64,000 bases of DNA from Allochromatium vinosum DSM 180 (GTDB taxonomy: Bacteria; Pseudomonadota; Gammaproteobacteria; Chromatiales; Chromatiaceae), in assembly GCF_000025485.1 (NCBI RefSeq), contig NC_013851.1, forward strand, positions 611,001 through 675,000, given 5' to 3'. Positions 29,256-40,598 of the stretch are shown piece by piece (position 1 is the stretch's first letter; every line of letters begins with the position of its first letter). Both the position numbers and the translations under genes were made by a program. Below the pieces are notes generated by a model. The model had not been told where the DNA came from and made no database searches. It saw nothing but the letters and a program-made list of their open reading frames with translations.

Positions 29256-32200
29256 TCACACGAGGCAATCTGTTGCACCACCGTCGGGCGCAGGACGATC
29301 GCTCACCCCATAGAAGAGCGCAAACAGCACCGGCACCACGAACAGCGTCAACACCGTCGCGAAGCCGAGTCCGAACATGATGGTCACGGCCATCGGCTTG
29401 AAGAAGACATCGGCCAGCAGCGGCAGCATGCCAAGGATGGTGGTCAGGGCGGCCATGGTCACGGGGCGCACGCGGCTGACGGCGGCCTCGACGATGGCGG
29501 GCCGCCAGTCCTCGCCTTCTTCCTCGCGCAGGCGCTTGATCTCCTCGACCAGCACGATGCCGTTCTTGAGCTGCATGCCGATGAGGCTGATGAGCGCCAG
29601 CAGAGCCATGAAGCTGAAGGGTGCACCGGTCGAGAGCAGTCCGACGGTGACGCCGATCAGCGACAGCGGCACGGTGATCCACACCACCAGTGTCTGCTTG
29701 GCCGAGCCGAACAGCAGCACGGTGAGCACGATCATGATCAGCACGCCGAGCGGGACGAAGGCGAACACGGCAACATTGGCCTCCTGCTGGGCCTCATATT
29801 CGCCGCCCCACTCCAGCGCGTAGCCGGGCGGTAGCGGTACCGCCTCGATCGCGTTGCGGACGCTGGCGTGGAGCTTCGAGGGCATGAGTCCTGGCGCCGG
29901 GTCGGCCTGCACCACCAGGGTCCGTTTACGGTCACGACGCTTGATGAGCGCGTCCTCCCAGACCAGCTCGGCACCGAGCACCAACTGCCCAACGTTCACA
30001 TAGGCCTGCTTCACCGGGCTGTAGACCAGGATATCCTCCAGTTGCTCGACCCGATCGCGCTCGGTCTCGGGGGGGCGCATGACGATGGGGAGCAGCCGGC
30101 TGCCCCAACGATAGAGACCGATGCGCACGCCGTCTGTGGTCATCGCCAGTGCCTGATCCAGGTTCTGGCGGGTGATGCCGAGCCGACGCGCCTCGGCTTC
30201 GTTCAGAACGGGCTGATAGACCTTGGTCCGCTCGCGCCAGTCGTGCCGGACGTTGATGGCCCCCGGCTCGGCCTCAAGGATGGCGATGATCGCATCGGCC
30301 CGGTCACGCAGCACCTCCGGGTCCGGGCCGATCAGGCGCGCTTCCAGCTTGGCCTTGGTACTGGGGCCGATCTCGAAGCGCTGAATGCGGGTGAAGGCCT
30401 GCGGATAACCTTCCCGAAGCCGATGATCGAGGGCTTCGATCGTCGGCGCCACTGAGTCGAAGTCGTCGACCTCGACGATCAACTGGGCGTAGCTCGGATA
30501 GCTCAGCTCCGGGGCATAGGTGAGCATGAAACGCTCGGCGCCGCGGCCGATGGTGGCGGTCACATGGCGTACCGCCGGAAACGCCAGTAGCTCCGCCTCC
30601 AGCTGGGCGACATCGGCCTCCACGGCGCGGATGTCACTGCCCTGGGGCAACCAGTAGTCAACCATGAACATCGGCAGCGAGCTGGCCGGGAAGAAGGCGT
30701 TCTTGACCTGGCCAAAGCCCAGCACGGCGGCCAGCAGTGCGGCGATCATCAGGGCCATGGTTCCCCAGCGAAAACGCAGACACAGGCGCAGGATCTTGCG
30801 GTACAGTCGATAGAAGACACCGGCGTAGGGGTCCGCCGGCGCGAACACCTCGCCGTCTTTGGCCGCCGGTTGCTCGCGAAACATCAGCACGCTGAAGAAC
30901 GGCGTCAGCGTGATGGCCAGTACCCAGCTCAACAGCAGCGAGATCAGCAGCACCCAGAAGAGGCTGCCCGTGAACTCGCCGCTGACGTCCGGAGAGAGTC
31001 CGATCGGCGCAAAGGCCGTGATCGCAATCAGGGTGGCGCCCAGCAGCGGCCAGCGAGTGTGGCTCACAATCCGCATGGCGGCCTCGACTCGGGTCAGGCC
31101 GCGCTTGACCCCGATCAGGATGCCCTCGGTGATGACGATGGCGTTATCGACCAGCATGCCCAGCGCGATGATCAGTGCCCCGAGCGAGATCCTGTGCAGC
31201 TCGATGCCGGTGATACCCATCAGGATGAAGGTGCCGAGGATGGTCAGCAGCAAGACGCCGCTCATCAGGATGCCGGGGCGCAGTCCCATGGTGAACAGCA
31301 GGACCGCAACCACGATGCCCACCGCCTGCGCCAGCCCCACCAGGAAGGTATCGACCGATTGCGCCACCGCCGCCGGCTGGTTGTAGATGCTGGTGATCGC
31401 GATGCCGAGCGGGCGCTCGGGTGCGAGCGCGGCGAGACGCGCCTCAATGGCCTGGCCGACCTCGACGACATTGACCCCGGCGCGAAACGAGATGCCTACG
31501 CCGAGCGCCGGCTGGCCATCGAAGCGGTACAGATGCGAGGGCGGTTCGGTATAGCCCAGGGTCACGCGCGCCACATCGCGCAGGTAGACCACCTGACCGT
31601 CCACCTGGCCCACCAGCAGATCTCGCAGCCGCGACAACCCGTCGCCGTTGTCGCTGCGCGAGCGAGCACGCACCGATTCGGTACCGACTCGGATATCCCC
31701 GGCATCCCCGACCAGATTCTGATCGCGCAGCAGAGCCTCGATATCCGACAGGCCGAAACCGGTCGCCGCAAGCTTGGCGCGATCGACCTCGATGAAGACC
31801 TGCTCCTCGCGAGTGCCGCCGACGCTGACCTTGCTCACCCCCGGCACCACGATCAGCTCGCGGCGCAGGAAGTCGACATAGTCATCCAGTTCGTCGTAGC
31901 GATAGCCGGAGCCGGTGACGGCGAGAAAGACGCCGTAGACATCGCCGAAGTCATCGATGATCTGTGGCGCCTGAACCCCTGGAGGCAACCGGCCGGTCGC
32001 ATCGTTGATCTTGCGCCGCATCTCGTCCCAGATCTGCGCCAGCGCCGCCTTGCGGTAGATGCTGCGCATCTGCACCTCGATCTGCGAGTAGCCGTCGCTA
32101 GAGGTCGAGGTGATGTGATCGACATAGGGCAGTTGTTGCAGCGCCTCTTCCAGCGGCAGCGTGACCTCTTCTTCCACCTCCAGCGACGAGGCGCCGGGAT

Positions 32201-32351
32201 AGCTGGTCAGGATCATCGCCTCTTTGATGGTGAAGGCCGGATCTTCCAGCCGCCCGAGGCCGAGGAAGGCGGACACGCCGCCGCCGATCAGCAGCAGCAC
32301 CACCATCCAGGAGACGGTGCGGTTGCGCAGGGTGTATCCGGTCAGATCCAT
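29256..32351 (-). CDS. RND efflux transporter, inner-membrane pump
   Basis: This 1,031-aa protein has the RND layout: an N-terminal helix (residues 10-30), a large periplasmic loop with PGASSLEVEEEVTLPLEEALQQ, a helix block at about 335-560, a second periplasmic loop, and a second helix block at about 870-1020. The proton-relay region of TM4 reads LGMLVDNAIVITEG. It exports drugs or other compounds using the proton gradient. It forms an operon with the adaptor gene (5-bp gap) and the TetR gene upstream. No outer-membrane channel gene is adjacent, so TolC or similar must come from elsewhere. The substrate is unknown. Confidence 0.92.
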   Translation of the reverse strand: MDLTGYTLRNRTVSWMVVLLLIGGGVSAFLGLGRLEDPAFTIKEAMILTSYPGASSLEVEEEVTLPLEEALQQLPYVDHITSTSSDGYSQIEVQMRSIYRKAALAQIWDEMRRKINDATGRLPPGVQAPQIIDDFGDVYGVFLAVTGSGYRYDELDDYVDFLRRELIVVPGVSKVSVGGTREEQVFIEVDRAKLAATGFGLSDIEALLRDQNLVGDAGDIRVGTESVRARSRSDNGDGLSRLRDLLVGQVDGQVVYLRDVARVTLGYTEPPSHLYRFDGQPALGVGISFRAGVNVVEVGQAIEARLAALAPERPLGIAITSIYNQPAAVAQSVDTFLVGLAQAVGIVVAVLLFTMGLRPGILMSGVLLLTILGTFILMGITGIELHRISLGALIIALGMLVDNAIVITEGILIGVKRGLTRVEAAMRIVSHTRWPLLGATLIAITAFAPIGLSPDVSGEFTGSLFWVLLISLLLSWVLAITLTPFFSVLMFREQPAAKDGEVFAPADPYAGVFYRLYRKILRLCLRFRWGTMALMIAALLAAVLGFGQVKNAFFPASSLPMFMVDYWLPQGSDIRAVEADVAQLEAELLAFPAVRHVTATIGRGAERFMLTYAPELSYPSYAQLIVEVDDFDSVAPTIEALDHRLREGYPQAFTRIQRFEIGPSTKAKLEARLIGPDPEVLRDRADAIIAILEAEPGAINVRHDWRERTKVYQPVLNEAEARRLGITRQNLDQALAMTTDGVRIGLYRWGSRLLPIVMRPPETERDRVEQLEDILVYSPVKQAYVNVGQLVLGAELVWEDALIKRRDRKRTLVVQADPAPGLMPSKLHASVRNAIEAVPLPPGYALEWGGEYEAQQEANVAVFAFVPLGVLIMIVLTVLLFGSAKQTLVVWITVPLSLIGVTVGLLSTGAPFSFMALLALISLIGMQLKNGIVLVEEIKRLREEEGEDWRPAIVEAAVSRVRPVTMAALTTILGMLPLLADVFFKPMAVTIMFGLGFATVLTLFVVPVLFALFYGVSDRPAPDGGATDCLV

Positions 32352-32356
32352 CGCGC

Positions 32357-33466
32357 TCAGAGCCCCCGTTCCTTGACGAAGGGACGTACCTGCATGCCTT
32401 CGCGCACGAAGCCGACACCGGCCGCGATGACCCGGTCGCCGGATTCGAGTCCTTCGGCGATCAGCACCCGGTCCCCGGCGAGGCGCGCCGGCGTAACAGC
32501 CGTACGCCGTGCCCGCATGTCCTCATCGACACGCCAGACCCAGGTCGCTCCCTCATGCTCGAACAGGGCCTCCACCGGGATGCTCAGACCAGTGCGGGCC
32601 TCGGCACGCAGAAAGCGTGTGAAGTCGAGTTCGATGCTGACCGTCATCCCCGGCAGCACCGTGAAGGCATCGATCGGGTCCAGGGTGAACACCACCGGAT
32701 AGGTGCGCGTCAGCGGGTCCGGGGTGGCCTCGAACTCCTTGTGGCAGGCACGGAAGGTTTCCTCCGGATGCCTTGCGAAGTGCACGCGACCGCAGTAGTC
32801 CTGCAACGCTTTGGGATCACGGATCCGCATCAGCTGACTGACCAGCGACTCCGGCACGCTGAAATGTACCTCCAGTCGGTCGTTGTCCTGCAATTGCAGC
32901 ACGGGCGAGCGCGCCTCGACCGTCTGGTGATTCTCCACGCTCACCCGCGCGATCATGCCATCGAAGGGGGCGGTGAGGCGGGTATAGGCGACCTGATCCC
33001 GGGCGGCGTTGCGCAGGGCGCGGGCCACCTCCAGCTCGGCGCGGGACTGATCCAGCTCCAGTTGACTGGCCAGATCCTTCGCCCGCAGGGTGCGGGCCTG
33101 GTCGTAACGGACCTCGGCGAGCGCGAGCTGCGCCTCACGCTCGGCCAGCACGTTCTGGTAGACCGCCGCGTCGAGCCGCGCGAGCAGGTCGCCACGACGC
33201 ACCCGCAAGCCCGGCTCCGCCGGCAGCTCTACGAGCTGACCCTGGACGCGAAAGGAGAGATCAGCCTTATTGCGCGCCTCGACGGTACCGGGATAGGTGC
33301 GGATCGCGGCAATACCGCTCGGCTCCACCGGCACGATCTTGGCCGGACGCGGGGAGGGCTCGCCGGCGGGCGCTGTGCTTGGATTTGGATCACTACAGCC
33401 GCCGAGCAGCAGCGACGCGAGCAGCGGGATGAGCGGCCAGAGGAATCGCGAGCGTCGAATCGACAT
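32357..33466 (-). CDS. RND efflux periplasmic adaptor lipoprotein
   Basis: This 369-aa membrane-fusion protein has a lipobox-type signal (PLIPLLASLLLGGC), so it should be lipid-anchored in the periplasm. It shows the split lipoyl halves (NKADLSFRVQGQLVEL and APFDGMIARVSVENHQTV) around a helical hairpin, then beta-barrel and membrane-proximal domains. I choose the ATG at 33466 because it starts directly before the signal peptide; the open frame up to 33589 overlaps the TetR gene. It is the partner of the downstream pump. Confidence 0.9.
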   Translation of the reverse strand: MSIRRSRFLWPLIPLLASLLLGGCSDPNPSTAPAGEPSPRPAKIVPVEPSGIAAIRTYPGTVEARNKADLSFRVQGQLVELPAEPGLRVRRGDLLARLDAAVYQNVLAEREAQLALAEVRYDQARTLRAKDLASQLELDQSRAELEVARALRNAARDQVAYTRLTAPFDGMIARVSVENHQTVEARSPVLQLQDNDRLEVHFSVPESLVSQLMRIRDPKALQDYCGRVHFARHPEETFRACHKEFEATPDPLTRTYPVVFTLDPIDAFTVLPGMTVSIELDFTRFLRAEARTGLSIPVEALFEHEGATWVWRVDEDMRARRTAVTPARLAGDRVLIAEGLESGDRVIAAGVGFVREGMQVRPFVKERGL

Positions 33467-33506
33467 GGGGCGGGTCCACATGAGCATGGAAAGAGAACCG
33501 CGCACT

Positions 33507-34103
33507 TCAGCGCGGCGCGGACGGCGCCGCATCCACGAGTCCAGCGCGCAATAGGGTGCAGACATGCCGGGCGAGGACTTCTGGGTCATCGTGCTCCGGC
33601 CGATAGCCCGGCAGCAGAGGCCGTAGACAGGCGAGCTCGATGTGATCGAGTACCAGGGCCATCACCGAGATCGCGAGGAGATGGGCGTCCCGCCCTGGGC
33701 CCAGCTCCTGGATCAGGTCCAACATATCCTGAAACGGCGTCTGAAAGACCTGATCGGTGAGCGTGCGCAACCGCGCGTCGTCGCCGTTGAGCACCTCGCG
33801 CTGGATGAGCCGCAGCGCGTCCGGATCCTCGGTGAAGATCCGGGCCAGACACGCGACATAGCGCTCGAGCCGAGTCCAAGCCGGGGCAGCGCCGGCGATC
33901 GCCCGCGCCAGCGCCTCGGCCTTGCCCTGTAACACGTGGGCGATGCTCTCCAGGTACAGATGCTCTTTGTCCGGGAAATGGTTATAGAGCGCCGGCGCGC
34001 GAATGCCGACCGCGCCGGCGATGTCGCGCATCGAGACCTTGTCATAGCCGTTGCGTGCGAACAGCACCGCCGCAGCGGTGAGGATGTTGTGTCGAGTGTC
34101 CAT
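33507..34103 (-). CDS. TetR-family transcriptional regulator
   Basis: This 198-aa protein has an N-terminal helix-turn-helix (MRDIAGAVGIRAPALYNHF, residues about 25-43) and the TetR start RHNILTAAAVLFARNGYDKVSM. The C-terminal ligand domain is of the TetR_C type with EVLNGDDARL. It lies 40 bp upstream of the adaptor gene on the same strand and is the probable repressor of the efflux operon and of itself. A dyad at 34111-34126 overlaps its promoter. Confidence 0.92.
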   Translation of the reverse strand: MDTRHNILTAAAVLFARNGYDKVSMRDIAGAVGIRAPALYNHFPDKEHLYLESIAHVLQGKAEALARAIAGAAPAWTRLERYVACLARIFTEDPDALRLIQREVLNGDDARLRTLTDQVFQTPFQDMLDLIQELGPGRDAHLLAISVMALVLDHIELACLRPLLPGYRPEHDDPEVLARHVCTLLRAGLVDAAPSAPR

Positions 34104-34110
34104 GAAGTTA

Positions 34111-34126
34111 ATTAATGTTCGTTAAT
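34111..34126. promoter_or_regulatory. Candidate TetR operator
   Basis: Inverted repeat ATTAA, 6-bp spacer, TTAAT, 8 bp upstream of the TetR-gene ATG in the divergent region 34104-34322. The position fits autoregulation; the spacing is shorter than many TetR sites. Confidence 0.45.
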
Positions 34127-34322
34127 GACGATTTGTCAAATCCTTTGCGCAAGGGGGCGCGCGGCAAACTGTGGCGAAGCAGGCTGGCGTGATTGACCAA
34201 TGCGCTGCCAGCGAGGTGGCGTTCGTCGCGAACCGAGCCAGGCTCCCGGTTGTGTTGCCAGTCGCTCTGCCGATGCGTAGCATCCGCGCCAGCCATGTCG
34301 TTTTTAAATCAAGAGGTTTCCA

Positions 34323-34922
34323 GTGGCCAGTCAGGCAGTCCGCGCGTCCATCCAGGGGCAACCCTTCAATGACGTTCTCAACGAATTGCACGCCCATACT
34401 TTTTCGGGCGCGCCCGGAGAGTCCGACCCCTTCACCCTGAGCGAACTCGATCGCGAGTTCATCGCCTATGCGCTGGCGATCTACTATCAGTGCGACCACT
34501 GCCAGCAGTACCACGGTCGCGTGATCGAGCGCCTGTTCAAAGAGAGCGACGCCAAGCCCTGGGCCTGGCAGGCCGAGTTCGTCAAGATCGTGCTCTTTCT
34601 GCGCACCAGCCGCCAGAGCGTCTCGGAGGTCGAGTGGCAGGGCTGGGTCGAAGCCTGGCGCCGCTTCGCCACCCGTCTGCACTATCGGCACCCAGGCTTT
34701 GCCTGCAACATCGCCTACGCGATCGGGATCTCGCGCGCCGATGAGAATCTGATGGAGCTGGCCTTTGAGTCGCTGACCCGGCACTATCCGGACGGCGAGA
34801 CGCTGCTGGGCGTCATCCGCGACATCGACCGTGTGGTGGTCTTCATGAAGGCCGCGACCTCGAAGAATCGCACCGATCCCATCGTTCGCCGCCAGCTCAA
34901 GACGTGCGGCGTTCATATCTGA
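34323..34922 (+). CDS. AhpD-like (carboxymuconolactone decarboxylase superfamily) protein
   Basis: This 199-aa, largely helical protein has a CxxC pair, Cys57 and Cys60 in YYQCDHCQQYHGRVIERL. This matches the redox motif and trailing His of AhpD-like proteins, which act in peroxide defence or as small decarboxylases. The start is GTG, preceded by AGAGG. It is transcribed away from the TetR gene across a 219-bp gap. The assignment to the superfamily is by motif and size; the precise function is unknown. Confidence 0.65.
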   Translation: MASQAVRASIQGQPFNDVLNELHAHTFSGAPGESDPFTLSELDREFIAYALAIYYQCDHCQQYHGRVIERLFKESDAKPWAWQAEFVKIVLFLRTSRQSVSEVEWQGWVEAWRRFATRLHYRHPGFACNIAYAIGISRADENLMELAFESLTRHYPDGETLLGVIRDIDRVVVFMKAATSKNRTDPIVRRQLKTCGVHI

Positions 34923-34939
34923 AGTACGTTCGGTTCGCA

Positions 34940-34978
34940 AACCGCGTCGCGCCGCCTGCATCGGGCGCCGACGCGGTT
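34940..34978 (+). terminator. Hairpin after the AhpD-like gene
   Basis: AACCGCGTC pairs with GACGCGGTT and is extended internally by GCGCC/GGCGC. It starts 18 bp past the stop codon. No T-run follows, so it may be a weak or Rho-assisted terminator. Confidence 0.4.
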
Positions 34979-35062
34979 CGATCGCATTCATCCGTGTTCG
35001 CGATGGGCCGTTTTCTGCTATAAGAGACACGAAAAGTTTTTTGGCTGAATTGATCGAATTCG

Positions 35063-36925
<1,863 letters not shown>

Positions 36926-36941
36926 GACTGAAGCAGGAGCC

Positions 36942-36963
36942 GCGAGGGCCGGTTCGCCCTCGC
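36942..36963. terminator. Hairpin between convergent recQ and prk
   Basis: GCGAGGGC and GCCCTCGC form a perfect 8-bp stem with a 6-base loop (CGGTTC), in the 57-bp gap between two convergent genes. It can work in both directions, but no T-run is present. Confidence 0.5.
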
Positions 36964-36982
36964 CGCCGTCGTCGCGGGATGC

Positions 36983-37873
36983 TCAGACTCTACGCGCGTC
37001 CATCATGCGCTCGATGATGGGCTGGAGGATGATCTCCATCGCAAAGCCCATCTTGCCGCCCGGCACCACCATGGAATTGCGGCGCGACATGAAGGAGTCA
37101 TGGATCATGGAGAGCAGATAGGGGAAGTCGATCTGGAGCTTCTTCGGATCCTTGAAACGGATGATGACGAAGCTCTCGTCCGGCGTCGGGATGTCGCGGG
37201 CGATGAACGGGTTGGAGGTGTCGACCGTGGGCACGCGCTGGAAGTTGATGTCGGTCAGCGAGAACTGCGGCGTGATGTAGCGGATGTAGTCCGGCATCCG
37301 GCGCATGATGGTGTCGACGATGGCCTCGGCCGAATAGCCGCGCTCGAGGTTGTCGCGGTGGATCTTCTGGATCCATTCCAGGTTGACGATCGGCACCACG
37401 CCGACGCCCAGGTCGACGTGCTGCGCGACATTGCTGTCCTCGGTGACGACCAGGCCGTGCAGACCTTCGTAGAAGAGCAGATCGGTGCCGGCCGGCAGAT
37501 CCTCCCAGGGCGTGAACTCGCCGGGATTGAGCGAAGTACCGAGCCGGGCGTTGAGCTGGCGGGCTTCCTCGTCGCTATGGATGTAGTAACGCTTCTTGCC
37601 GCAGCCGGTCTCGCCGTATTCGCGGAAGAGTTCTTCGAGCAGGTCGAAGCGGTTGGCTACCGGGCCGAAGTGACTGAGGCTCTCGCCGCGCTTGGCAAAG
37701 GCCGCCATCTCGGCCTTCATGGTGGCTCGGTCGTAGCTGTGGAAGCTGTCGCCCTCGATCACCGCCGCGCTGATGTTGTCGCGATGGAAGATGTGCTCGA
37801 AGGCGCGCTTGACGGTCGTGGTACCGGCGCCGGACGAGCCGGTGACGGCGACGATCGGATGCTTCTTGGACAT
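36983..37873 (-). CDS. prk: Phosphoribulokinase (proteobacterial type I)
   Basis: This 296-aa enzyme phosphorylates ribulose 5-phosphate to ribulose 1,5-bisphosphate, the substrate of RubisCO, in the Calvin cycle. The P-loop is GSSGAGTTT at residues 12-20. The family's FEHIF, IEGDSFHSYDR, HFGPVANRF and FYEGLHGLV segments all follow. The length is that of the octameric bacterial enzyme. The ribosome site GGGGAGAG precedes the ATG. It is monocistronic here, away from RubisCO genes, as often seen in Chromatiaceae. Its promoter should lie in 37874-38070. Confidence 0.95.
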   Translation of the reverse strand: MSKKHPIVAVTGSSGAGTTTVKRAFEHIFHRDNISAAVIEGDSFHSYDRATMKAEMAAFAKRGESLSHFGPVANRFDLLEELFREYGETGCGKKRYYIHSDEEARQLNARLGTSLNPGEFTPWEDLPAGTDLLFYEGLHGLVVTEDSNVAQHVDLGVGVVPIVNLEWIQKIHRDNLERGYSAEAIVDTIMRRMPDYIRYITPQFSLTDINFQRVPTVDTSNPFIARDIPTPDESFVIIRFKDPKKLQIDFPYLLSMIHDSFMSRRNSMVVPGGKMGFAMEIILQPIIERMMDARRV

Positions 37874-38070
37874 GAATTTCTCTCCCCGTTCTCTTTCGTT
37901 ATTTGGATGCTTGAAGCGGTGTATCCGCCTTGGATTTCAGCGGTCAAGAGGTTTGACATGATTCGCTAATATATCACGAACATTGACGTTCGCTCGCTGT
38001 ATGCGATGGCCCCGGAGGGCTGAGATATGGCGGGACTCGAATGGGATCTGGGCCGGAGGTCGCGCGTTTC

Positions 38071-39750
38071 TCAGCCGCGACTCGGCTTGCCCGCCTTGGC
38101 TCGATACATGGCCGCGTCGGCGTCCTTGAGCAGACGTGACGGGGTGCTGTCAGGGGTGATATGGACCAGCCCCAGGCTACAGCCGATCCGCAACTGTTGG
38201 CCTTGGATGGTCATGGGCTGACTCAGGGTCTCGTCGAGGCGCCGGGCGACCGACTCGGGTTCGAAGCCGGGTTCGAGCCGATCGAGCAGAACGGCGAATT
38301 CGTCGCCGCCGAGCCGTCCCAGATGGTCCTGCTCACGCACCACCCGACGCAGACGCTCGGCGACGATCCGCAGCACGGCGTCGCCCGCATCATGGCCATA
38401 GTGATCATTGATCGGCTTGAAGCCGTCCAGATCCAGGTAGAGCAGAGCGCCGTTGTTCGCGGGATGGCGTGTCCGGTCGAAGTGCTGGGTCAGGAGTTCC
38501 ATGAAGCGGCGGCGGTTGTTGAGCCCCGTCAGTGCATCCGTGTTGGCCAGTGTCGCCAGCTCGCGCTCGGAGCGCAGACGGGCCTGGATCGCGCGTTGCA
38601 GGGAGGCGGCCGTTTCGTTGAAGGCCAGGGTCAGTCGTGACAGCTCGCCCCAACCCTGTTCCGGGATGCGGGTGTGGTAGTCGCCCTGGCTCAGGCGGTA
38701 CATGCCGTTCGTGATCGCATGGATGGGGTTTGCGATGACGTGGGCGAGGATCACCGCCGCGCCCAGTGCCAGCAGGATCAGGCTGAAGGTGATATAGACC
38801 AGCAGCATGATATGTTTTCGTGCGCTCCGGGTGATCTTGTCCGGACTGGTGTGGACCAGGAGGCGGAAACAATCGAGCGCGAGCGCGCGCAGGGTGTAGA
38901 TGAGCGATCCGTGGGTTGCAGTCGATGGCACGATGGACGTGCGTGCCGGATCCGCGTCTTGTGCCAGATTTCGGAGCAGATCGTTCAGTGGATCAGAGGC
39001 GGCCGTCTCCGGATTCCACACCCCGGCCCGTGCGCTCCAGGCGAATGTTTCCGGCGTGCCGCTACAGAGCAGCAACACGGTTTCCCCCCCCGGATATTGA
39101 TTGTCGAAGTCCTCCAGCAACGCCAGGATGTTCTCCATCCGGACCAGCAGGTGCACGCTGCCGATGACGGATTCGTTCAGAACGAGCGGGCCGTTCAGCC
39201 AGATCTCGGGTTTTTGGGTCTCGAAGCGTCGAAACAGGATCGGGGCGGGGGCCTGGCGTGGAAGGCCGGCCATGTCGATCGCGTTTGCCAGCGTGCCGTC
39301 GCGGGTGGCCTGGGTGAGGGTTCGCCCCGATGGGTCGCGAATCCAGATTCCGCGCAGATCCGGAGTCGATCCGACGGCATCGGCGAGGCTGCGTGCGATG
39401 AGTTCCAGGTGTTTGGGGTCGCCGTCGCGAGCATAGGCCGCCAGACTCAGGCGCATCTGGGTGCGGCTCGACACCAGTCGGGTCAGATCCTCCAGTCGGC
39501 GCAGTTCGAGATTGATCCGGCGCTGCTGGACATCGGCGATCAGATTCAATGTCTGGTGCGTCAGCTCCAGAGCCTCCGCTTGGATCTGATGGCGCTCGGC
39601 CCAGTAGAGCGTCAGCAATGGCAGCAGCGCGACTGTCAACAGAACCAGGGCCAGATGCGCGCGCAGACCGAACCGACGCCGGATCGGCCCTGGGCGACCG
39701 CTGTCGGGCCCGGCGGGAGACGCATGGGCGTGATCGGACTCTGGGGGCAA
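38071..39750 (-). CDS. Membrane diguanylate cyclase with extracytoplasmic sensor
   Basis: This 559-aa protein has membrane helices at about 30-48 and about 305-335. They bracket a roughly 260-residue periplasmic sensor of Cache-like layout (LNGPLVLNESVIGSVHLLV). It is followed by a HAMP linker (ANPIHAITNGMYRLSQGDYHTRIPE) and a C-terminal GGDEF domain. The active motif GGDEF is intact (LGRLGGDEFAVLLDRL, about residue 480), so it should make cyclic di-GMP. No EAL domain and no obvious I-site RxxD just before the motif. The gene stands alone on the minus strand. Confidence 0.9.
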   Translation of the reverse strand: MPPESDHAHASPAGPDSGRPGPIRRRFGLRAHLALVLLTVALLPLLTLYWAERHQIQAEALELTHQTLNLIADVQQRRINLELRRLEDLTRLVSSRTQMRLSLAAYARDGDPKHLELIARSLADAVGSTPDLRGIWIRDPSGRTLTQATRDGTLANAIDMAGLPRQAPAPILFRRFETQKPEIWLNGPLVLNESVIGSVHLLVRMENILALLEDFDNQYPGGETVLLLCSGTPETFAWSARAGVWNPETAASDPLNDLLRNLAQDADPARTSIVPSTATHGSLIYTLRALALDCFRLLVHTSPDKITRSARKHIMLLVYITFSLILLALGAAVILAHVIANPIHAITNGMYRLSQGDYHTRIPEQGWGELSRLTLAFNETAASLQRAIQARLRSERELATLANTDALTGLNNRRRFMELLTQHFDRTRHPANNGALLYLDLDGFKPINDHYGHDAGDAVLRIVAERLRRVVREQDHLGRLGGDEFAVLLDRLEPGFEPESVARRLDETLSQPMTIQGQQLRIGCSLGLVHITPDSTPSRLLKDADAAMYRAKAGKPSRG

Positions 39751-39841
39751 GTCGGTGTCGTCCTAGACGCTTGAGTTCATCCAAGGATATACCGAAATTT
39801 CCGGTGGGCCGTGACCGTTCGTCGTATCAGGGTGCCGGGGT

Positions 39842-39867
39842 GGTCGCCAGGCCGATCCCTGGCGACC
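39842..39867 (-). terminator. Strong hairpin downstream of rnfE
   Basis: GGTCGCCAGG and CCTGGCGACC form a perfect 10-bp stem with a 6-base loop, 33 bp past the end of rnfE. No T-run follows on the minus strand. It probably ends or stabilises the rnf transcript. Confidence 0.5.
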
Positions 39868-39899
39868 CTGTCTGAGCGGAGAGGCGGATCGGTCTCGGG

Positions 39900-40598
39900 T
39901 CAAGCCGGCGATGGGTCTGTTCGAACCGCTGGGACGGCCCGCGCCGCCGCACGGCGTTTAGCACGCTGATCGATGAGGTTCTTGAGCGCGATCATCAGGC
40001 CCAACCCGATGAAGGCGCCGGGCGGCAGGATGGCGATCAGCGCGCCCTGGAAGTCCTCGCCCAGACTCAGCGAGATGGCCTTGGCCCAGTCGCCGAGCAG
40101 CAGATCGGCCTGATGGAACAGCGTCCCCTGACCGACGAACTCGCGCAGACCGCCGAGCGTGGTCAGCACCAGGGTCGCGCCCAGCCCCACCGCCAGACCG
40201 TCGAACAGGGCACGGTCGACCCGGTTCTTGGAGGCGAAGGCTTCGGCGCGGCCGATGATCATGCAGTTGACCACGATCAGCGAGATGAACAGCCCCAGCA
40301 CCTGATACAGGTCATAGAAGAACGCCTGCATGATCAGTTCGACCAGGGTCACGAAGGAGGCGATGACCAGCACGAACACCGGAATGCGGATCTCGGGGCG
40401 CACCAGATTGCGCACCAGTGAGACCGTGCCGTTGGAGCAGACGATGACCACCAGAGTCGCCAGACCCATGCCGAGTCCGTTGGTGGCCGAGGTCGTGGTC
40501 GCCAGCAGCGGACAGAGTCCGAGCAGGGCCACCAGCATCTGGTTGTTGCTCCAGACCCCACCGCTGAGGATGCTGCCGTAGGATTGGGGTGTCGACAT
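39900..40598 (-). CDS. rnfE: Electron transport complex subunit RnfE
   Basis: This 232-aa integral membrane subunit of the Rnf complex has about six helices (LGLCPLLATTTSATNGLGMG; CSNGTVSLVRNLVRPEIRIP; FISLIVVNCMIIGRAEAFAS). The complex couples NADH:ferredoxin electron transfer to ion movement across the inner membrane. It is the last gene of the operon. Its ATG overlaps the rnfG stop by one base (TGATG). Confidence 0.95.
   Translation of the reverse strand: MSTPQSYGSILSGGVWSNNQMLVALLGLCPLLATTTSATNGLGMGLATLVVIVCSNGTVSLVRNLVRPEIRIPVFVLVIASFVTLVELIMQAFFYDLYQVLGLFISLIVVNCMIIGRAEAFASKNRVDRALFDGLAVGLGATLVLTTLGGLREFVGQGTLFHQADLLLGDWAKAISLSLGEDFQGALIAILPPGAFIGLGLMIALKNLIDQRAKRRAAARAVPAVRTDPSPA

Noticed and set aside
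37960-37995. AT-rich dyads upstream of prk as a CbbR site
   Set aside because: No clear LysR-type T-N11-A pair at the right spacing and no cbbR gene adjacent; too weak to call.
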